From assembly GCA_020697375.1 (NCBI GenBank), contig JAJFBJ010000061.1, positions 1-17,830 of the forward strand: a stretch of 17,830 bases of DNA. Reading direction: 5' to 3'. Source of the DNA: Nitrospira sp. GTDB lineage: Bacteria > Nitrospirota > Nitrospiria > Nitrospirales > Nitrospiraceae. A program made the translations under genes and the position numbers. Below are positions 14,480 through 17,830 of the stretch, piece after piece (the stretch's first letter is position 1; every line of letters starts with the position of its first letter). The notes beneath the pieces were generated by a model that saw only the letters and a list, made by a program, of their open reading frames with translations, was not told the origin of the DNA and ran no database searches.

Positions 14480-14890
14480 ATGCGGTTGAATTCTATTCTA
14501 TCAATAGTATCCCTACTGGCGGTCATCGAAGGTTGTGCTTTTCTCCAAACATCAACCTGCTTGCCTGGCGAGCGGCCCGGGGTAATGGAGTCTCTCTATT
14601 TCGGCACAGCCACACCTCACGGAGCGGTGACAACCGATGAGTGGACCACCTTTCTAGAGACAATCATCATGCCGGACTTTCCCGATGGCCTCACATTTTG
14701 GGCCGCATCTGGTAGATGGAAGCTGTCTACCGGCATGAGCGAACGCGAGACATCATATGTCCTCCAGTTGGCCCATAATGGCAACCGACAGAACAACAAC
14801 GCGATCCAACGCATCATACGCACATACAAAGAATATTTTCACCAAGAAGCCGTTCTGAGGATTCGTTCACAAGTCTGCCATTCCTTTTAA
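14480..14890 (+). CDS. DUF3574 family putative lipoprotein
   Basis: This 136-aa protein has a short hydrophobic N-terminus (LNSILSIVSLLAVIEGC) ending in a Cys at residue 19. That could be a lipoprotein cut site, although Glu at position -2 is unusual for a lipobox. The body matches DUF3574: SLYFGTATPHGAVTTDEWTT, then FPDGLTFWAASGRWK and SYVLQLAHNGNRQNNNAIQR, ending with EYFHQEAVLRIRSQVCHSF. Members are small exported proteins of unknown function. The conserved pattern runs to the stop, so the gene appears intact. The Shine-Dalgarno before ATG 14480 is weak, and coupling to the small basic frame just upstream could explain this. No other neighbour hints at its role. Confidence 0.8.
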   Translation: MRLNSILSIVSLLAVIEGCAFLQTSTCLPGERPGVMESLYFGTATPHGAVTTDEWTTFLETIIMPDFPDGLTFWAASGRWKLSTGMSERETSYVLQLAHNGNRQNNNAIQRIIRTYKEYFHQEAVLRIRSQVCHSF

Positions 14891-14967
14891 CGGTAGACGC
14901 ACTTGCTGCCTTCCCTTATCGCTTGCCCTTTCCACATCCTTCCCATCTTTTTCCGACGCCGGTCAGA

Positions 14968-15067
14968 ATTTGCTGCAGGAACCCGCTGCTGTTCAGACCT
15001 CCGGGCTGGGCCGGCCCTAAGCAGCCCGGGCCCGCGCTTTGTACGGAAGGAGCGACCTGCAGCAAAT
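14968..15067. repeat. Nested palindromic element of 100 bp
   Basis: ATTTGCTGCAGG (14968-14979) and CCTGCAGCAAAT (15056-15067) are a perfect 12-bp inverted repeat. Inside lies a second stem, CCGGGCTG (15001-15008) / CAGCCCGG (15022-15029), with GGCCGGCC in its loop. The flanks continue to pair imperfectly (about 6 of 10). It could be a folded RNA, a miniature inverted-repeat element or a recombination site. No open frame spans it convincingly. Confidence 0.5.
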
Positions 15068-15331
15068 ATGGACGCCGACGAGATTGAAAGTGACGGCACA
15101 CCGGCGGAATTTCTCATAGCCTACGATTGGATGCCAGGTATGAGGGGCATGCCGGTACTGGTGGAGGCACCACGGTTGCCCTCCGCGTTTTTCGCATGAG
15201 TCGCTTACTGTAATCCTTTCGCGAGTTCTAGCGCCGCGCCAATCTAAGCACTGGCGATTTGACCTTCCCCCAATTCCATGGATACCTGGATAAGCGACTA
15301 CCGCCCTCGCCTCATACTCGGCTGGGGCCTA

Positions 15332-15411
15332 GCGCATCAGCCGGGCGACGCGATGCTCCCATGCAATATCCCTGCTTGACCAGGGCGTCCCAGATGCTGT
15401 GGACTGCCGTA
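15332..15411 (-). pseudogene. IS3-family transposase (OrfB) remnant
   Basis: Read on the minus strand, three pieces in different frames join into a typical IS3 OrfB segment. They are YGSPQ (15411-15397), IWDALVKQGYCMG (15395-15357) after a one-base shift, and HRVARLMR (15355-15332) after a second shift, then a stop. In intact OrfB proteins this region reads continuously (YGSPRI...HRVARLMR) ahead of the DDE catalytic domain. Neither the catalytic domain, OrfA nor terminal repeats were found around it, so the element is long dead and largely deleted. The identification rests on about 26 residues from memory of the family. Confidence 0.45.
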
Positions 15412-15651
15412 TGCCAATTTCATCATTCTTCTCCTTATGGAGGTGTCGGTGAAATCAGGGGCAGGTCATATTCGTGGATATATAAAATTGAGCCACTATC
15501 TCGTTTGATGACCAAGCTTGTAAACCTTGCCAGGAGGCTCTCTGCAGCCATACAGGCCCTGCCCCATCCAGGCGCAGGAAGACTGGCGCATCCGTACGTA
15601 TTCAGAAGCCCTCACGTCGCCGAGGCGGTTACGGATTATAAACGGGTCTGA

Positions 15652-15870
15652 TTACAATCGGTCGTCGGAGGATATTACGACGACAACATCGCCGTCTATC
15701 TGCGGATAAGCAGCGATCCCATGATGGAGCGCTTCGCTCGCGAAGCACTCGGCTCTTGGATTGATGACATCGGCGCGGGGAGACTATGCCTAATGTCGCA
15801 ATGGTGCTGTCGAATCGACTCTACCGTGAATGCGATCAGCCGACGTGCCCCGGCATGGCGCGAGCTGTAA
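15652..15870 (+). pseudogene. Possible decayed coding fragment
   Basis: This frame translates as LQSVVGGYYDDNIAVYLRIS, then SDPMMERFAREALGSWIDDI and so on to a TAA. It has protein-like composition and G/C-rich third positions, but no start codon with a ribosome site. An in-frame TGA (15649-15651) separates it from an upstream frame ending ...VAEAVTDYKRV. I do not recognise the family. It may be the end of a broken gene, or chance. Confidence 0.2.
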
Positions 15871-15957
15871 TAAAAACCGGCTGTAAGAATATCGCAAGAA
15901 TTCGGTTGGACGGACATCTCAAAGTGTGTCCCGAAGCAGGATGGGAACAGGATAATT

Positions 15958-15996
15958 GAGCAGAGCCCGTCTTCGTAAGGAGGGCAGGCCCTGCTC
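15958..15996 (-). terminator. Terminator hairpin of the csbD-like operon
   Basis: On the minus strand GAGCAGGGCC and GGCTCTGCTC pair at 9 of 10 positions around a 19-nt loop, 24 nt beyond the stop of the 59-aa gene, and are followed by AATTAT. Position and strength fit a terminator for the three-gene minus-strand unit, although the T run is poor. Confidence 0.5.
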
Positions 15997-16020
15997 ATGG
16001 TTTAATGAGCCAGATCAGGT

Positions 16021-16200
16021 CTAGGTTGTCTCCCCTTCCGAGAGAAGGTCTTCAACCTCGCCTTCGTTGCATGTCAGGTTGCCCACCTTACGCCTGGATG
16101 GTCTCCCACGTGAAAAAGCTCTTCCATCGTCACCCATACCTGTTGTAGGTCTTCTATTCAAATCTGCCACGGGAATGACCGTCTCTGGCATTACACTCAT
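16021..16200 (-). CDS. 59-aa hypothetical protein
   Basis: The frame begins MSVMPETVIPVADLNRRPTT and continues GMGDDGRAFSRGRPSRRKVG, ending NLTCNEGEVEDLLSEGETT. The middle is Arg/Gly-rich and the end is acidic. The ATG at 16200 lies 5 nt after the stop of the 114-aa gene, and its Shine-Dalgarno GGAG lies inside the end of that gene, a tight operon arrangement. A terminator-like hairpin follows it. No family is recognised. Coupling, ribosome site and composition support a real gene, while the lack of a known homologue leaves the function open. Confidence 0.65.
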   Translation of the reverse strand: MSVMPETVIPVADLNRRPTTGMGDDGRAFSRGRPSRRKVGNLTCNEGEVEDLLSEGETT

Positions 16201-16205
16201 TGGCT

Positions 16206-16550
16206 TCAGCTCCAGGTTCGATGTTGTTCGCTCACTTGCTCACTTCCATCCGCCTTCGCGATGATCCATTGCACGTCGTCCGGAATAGCGACAACCTTGA
16301 GCTCTGCACAATGTCCGTTGGCCTCCGCACGCAACTCTTCCACCACTTGGACCAACTTTGCGTCATCACGTGGAATCAGTAGACCGCATTGATTGAGACT
16401 CGGCTCCCGAGGATCAGCTGCCGAAGGCCAATAGGCCCCCAGATCTGTTTCCTTAAGAGCTTCCGGTTGCCCTAACTCTCGCAAACGCAAAAAGGCTTTA
16501 TGGCTTACGCAGAATTGATCATAACTCTTATTGATGACGATTTTTCGCAT
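16206..16550 (-). CDS. Conserved small protein of unknown function
   Basis: This 114-aa protein begins MRKIVINKSYDQFCVSHKAF and ends with a stretch shared by a widespread small family found in bacteria and phages. That stretch reads IPRDDAKLVQVVEELRAEAN, then AELKVVAIPDDVQWII and the terminal EQHRTWS. Members usually open with a Gly-rich segment (CYGGFGLS-like). Here it reads SYDQFCVS, so that part has diverged. The function of the family is unknown to me. The ATG at 16550, behind a GAGAG-type site, gives the family's usual N-terminus, and an upstream in-frame extension does not match. It sits 83 bp after the CsbD-like gene, with a small hairpin between (CTCACG/CGTGAG, 16573-16589), and is coupled to the 59-aa gene. 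Confidence 0.8.
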   Translation of the reverse strand: MRKIVINKSYDQFCVSHKAFLRLRELGQPEALKETDLGAYWPSAADPREPSLNQCGLLIPRDDAKLVQVVEELRAEANGHCAELKVVAIPDDVQWIIAKADGSEQVSEQHRTWS

Positions 16551-16633
16551 GACACTGGCTCTCTTTCTGTGTCTCACGGAACGCGTGAGTAATAGATCCA
16601 AGTCCGGAACAGTGTTCTAGATGTGGAGAATAG

Positions 16634-16876
16634 TCAGGACGCCGGCTGAGGATCCTTGTACCCAAGATAGTTGCCGCTCCAGTGAGCGTGCCGGCGGTCG
16701 GCCCAAATTCTGACTTCATCTCTATCCAGATCACCGTAACGCTTTTGGAGCACGTCGGTGAACATCGCCAGGTTACCTTGGATTTCTCCGAGATCGGCAT
16801 CCGTAATCTTCTCCCACTTTGCTTTTAGGGGAGCCTTGAGTTGCGCCCAAAATTGGTGAAACTGTTCTTGTGTCAT
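16634..16876 (-). CDS. CsbD-like stress-response protein
   Basis: This 80-aa protein begins MTQEQFHQFWAQLKAPLKAK. The pattern QFWAQLKAPLKAKWEKITDADLGEIQGN, then a helix with LQKRYGD, matches the CsbD family of small helical proteins induced by general stress (in Bacillus under sigma-B). Their molecular role is not settled. The C-terminal 20 residues (RRHAHWSGNYLGYKDPQPAS) extend beyond the usual 60-70 aa. The ATG at 16876 was chosen because AAAGGAG lies 8 nt upstream. The frame runs open to 16963, but that part is Cys-rich and unlike the family. It is the first gene of a three-gene minus-strand unit behind a sigma-70-type promoter about 190 bp upstream. Confidence 0.85.
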   Translation of the reverse strand: MTQEQFHQFWAQLKAPLKAKWEKITDADLGEIQGNLAMFTDVLQKRYGDLDRDEVRIWADRRHAHWSGNYLGYKDPQPAS

Positions 16877-16922
16877 CGATGTACTCCTTTGTAAGTGGCA
16901 ACGGAACGGCACACTGTTAGAA

Positions 16923-16949
16923 GTCTGACACGCATGCTGCGTGTTCGGA
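16923..16949 (-). promoter_or_regulatory. Leader hairpin before the csbD-like gene
   Basis: ACACGCA and TGCGTGT (16928-16934 and 16938-16944) pair perfectly around TGC. The stem extends through GTC/GAC on the outside with a bulge. It would fold in the leader RNA about 47 nt before the ATG and could act on translation or stability, or be a protein-binding dyad. Confidence 0.35.
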
Positions 16950-17068
16950 CCTAGTCGGCACATGGAGGCTGTGGCGTAGAGGCGGCGGAGACCGGGGAAT
17001 CAGACGCGCGAAATGGATTGTGGCGCGAGAGATGGGACAGTCGGCGTGGCTCAACACGTCATGACATC

Positions 17069-17097
17069 ACCCTACAGGCCACATAGCGCCTTGTCAA
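17069..17097 (-). promoter_or_regulatory. Sigma-70-type promoter of the csbD-like operon
   Basis: On the minus strand, a perfect -35 TTGACA (17097-17092) is followed after exactly 17 bp by TAGGGT (17074-17069) as a weak -10. Transcription would begin near 17062 and give a leader of about 185 nt. A weak -10 with a perfect -35 often marks an activated or tightly repressed promoter. Confidence 0.5.
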
Positions 17098-17120
17098 CGG
17101 ATGTACGACAGCCTGTAGGG
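17070..17120. promoter_or_regulatory. Perfect 10-bp dyad framing the csbD-like promoter
   Basis: CCCTACAGGC (17070-17079) and GCCTGTAGGG (17111-17120) are exact inverted copies whose centres are 41 bp apart, close to four helical turns. One copy covers the -10 element and the other lies just upstream of the -35, so a regulator could bind both and bridge the promoter. A hairpin with a 31-nt loop is the alternative reading. Apart from this dyad and the promoter and leader hairpin, 16877-17289 holds no gene I can support. Confidence 0.5.
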
Positions 17121-17289
17121 CACCTCATTGATTCCAGACATCTTATTTATTTTCGCAAAAACCGCAGAGGCTGCACGACAGATGATTGAGCATGACGAGG
17201 TCGGCCATGCCGAGCCTTTGCAAGCTGCGGTGCTTCTTAGGCCAAAGACCGAAACGCCGTTCTAGCGCCCCGTTAAAGCCGGATGGGCT

Positions 17290-17523
17290 CTAGTCGGCGT
17301 AAATATCAAAGAATGCATCCACGCTCTCTAATAGCCTCGCTTTGATCTCTTCGGGCGTGCCGTTAATGACGTGCAGTGCCATACTGCCTTCTGATCCGTC
17401 CGGCAACGTGAGAGATACCTGGGGATGCGAAAATTCTTTTGCCGTGCCCCTGTCCAACCGCATGCCATAACCCAAGGTATATTGAGGCTTCACGAGTGTG
17501 AGCGTGGATTTCCGATCCGCCAT
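17290..17523 (-). CDS. 77-aa hypothetical protein next to the oxidoreductase genes
   Basis: This short protein reads MADRKSTLTLVKPQYTLGYG at the start and ends KARLLESVDAFFDIYAD. It has predicted strands in the first 50 residues and a C-terminal helix, with no signal peptide or cysteines, so it is not a ferredoxin. I do not recognise a family. The ATG at 17523 follows GGGAGGAG. It lies 78 bp downstream of the 2-oxoacid:ferredoxin oxidoreductase beta-subunit gene on the same strand, so it is probably co-transcribed with it. Five-subunit oxidoreductases of this type include small accessory subunits, and this could be one of them. That is an inference from position only. Confidence 0.7.
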   Translation of the reverse strand: MADRKSTLTLVKPQYTLGYGMRLDRGTAKEFSHPQVSLTLPDGSEGSMALHVINGTPEEIKARLLESVDAFFDIYAD

Positions 17524-17601
17524 GATTCTCCTCCCAGGGACTAGATCTCACCCGTTCAAGCTAAGTTGTTCTATAATCCGCCTAGACCTTCCTTCCACAG
17601 T

Positions 17602-17830
17602 TCAAGCTTGCGTAACAGCCGTGGTCGCCTTTGGCATGAACTCTTTATAGCCATATCGATCGGCCAGGTATTCCTTCGCCTCATCACTCACATATTCGGT
17701 AAATTTGTAACGGTCGTCCTCGACAGTCTTAGCGTCTTCCATGACCTTGTCGGTCGGGATCGCGTACTCGATATTGCACGACGTATAGGCCTGGATATAG
17801 GTAGGACCGACTTCTCGGGCGATCAATACC
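17602..17830 (-). CDS. porB: 2-oxoacid:ferredoxin oxidoreductase beta subunit, C-terminal fragment
   Basis: The window holds the last 75 codons of a gene that begins to the right. The fragment reads VLIAREVGPTYIQAYTSCNI, then EYAIPTDKVMEDAKTVEDDR and a helical end (DEAKEYLADRYGYKEFMP). This matches the end of the TPP-binding beta subunit of pyruvate or 2-oxoglutarate:ferredoxin oxidoreductase, and in particular the type used by Nitrospira and Aquificales to fix CO2 in the reductive TCA cycle. The TPP-binding and Fe-S parts lie outside the window, so substrate choice (pyruvate versus 2-oxoglutarate) cannot be settled and the gene symbol is tentative. The remaining subunits are probably encoded further right. 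Confidence 0.75.
   Translation of the reverse strand, partial: VLIAREVGPTYIQAYTSCNIEYAIPTDKVMEDAKTVEDDRYKFTEYVSDEAKEYLADRYGYKEFMPKATTAVTQA

Larger units (their letters stand above)
14891..16020. other. Gene-poor stretch with remnants and palindromes
   Basis: About 1.1 kb holds no gene I can support. The open frames here lack ribosome sites and protein-like composition. What is visible: a large nested palindrome (14968-15067), a frameshifted IS3-type transposase fragment on the minus strand (15332-15411), a coding-looking but start-less frame (15652-15870) and a terminator-like hairpin (15958-15996). It looks like a decayed insertion area. Confidence 0.5.

Noticed and set aside
14248..14526. 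A 92-codon minus-strand open frame upstream of the DEAD-box gene
   Set aside because: It has no ribosome site and overlaps the start of the well-supported DUF3574 gene and the small basic frame on the other strand.
15259..15651. A 130-codon plus-strand open frame
   Set aside because: It has no ribosome site and runs antisense across the IS3 transposase remnant, so most of it cannot be a native gene.
16067..16264. A 65-codon plus-strand frame in the csbD-like operon region
   Set aside because: It is antisense to the coupled 59-aa and 114-aa genes, which have ribosome sites and family support.

Overview
The window looks like part of a Nitrospira-type (phylum Nitrospirota) chromosome. This is inferred from the protein complement, since there is no rRNA. 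The strongest indicator is the C-terminus of a 2-oxoacid:ferredoxin oxidoreductase beta subunit at the right edge, which resembles the enzyme used in the reductive TCA cycle. Further indicators are a DUF2934 protein, small degenerate response regulators and an alginate-export-type porin controlled by a sigma-54 activator. The DNA is moderately GC-rich, and no tRNA, rRNA, CRISPR array or intact mobile element was seen.

Left part (1-3550, + strand): the tail of a NarL-type histidine kinase and its NarL/FixJ response regulator come first. They are followed by small co-directional genes: a winged-helix-like protein, a receiver-like protein without the phospho-acceptor Asp, a DUF2934 protein, a Cys-rich protein, and a second LuxR-type regulator with Glu in place of that Asp. 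Middle-left (3551-7010): an MlaC/Ttg2D-type periplasmic protein (-), a polytopic GT-C-like membrane protein (+) and a fatty acid hydroxylase/sterol desaturase (-).

Centre (7279-11391, + strand): this is the most coherent unit. A 163-aa exported protein, an outer-membrane alginate-export-type porin and a GAF/AAA+/Fis sigma-54 activator lie in one line. They are preceded by a textbook sigma-54 control region: paired 12-bp repeats 21 bp apart, a perfect match to the IHF consensus, and a -24/-12 element. Inside the operon are a 16-bp hairpin and a five-codon leader ORF whose stop overlaps the porin start. The likely logic is that the activator senses a ligand through its GAF domain and switches on its own porin operon.

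Right part: two small basic proteins follow, one apparently starting at ATC. Next come a 114-aa SH3/KOW-like protein and a RhlE-type DEAD-box helicase (both -), then a DUF3574 lipoprotein-like gene (+). A gene-poor stretch of about 1.1 kb (14891-16020) holds an IS3-family transposase remnant and a large nested palindrome. It is followed by a minus-strand mini-operon (CsbD-like protein, 114-aa conserved protein, 59-aa protein) behind a sigma-70 promoter framed by a perfect 10-bp dyad. The window ends with a 77-aa protein downstream of the partial oxidoreductase beta subunit.
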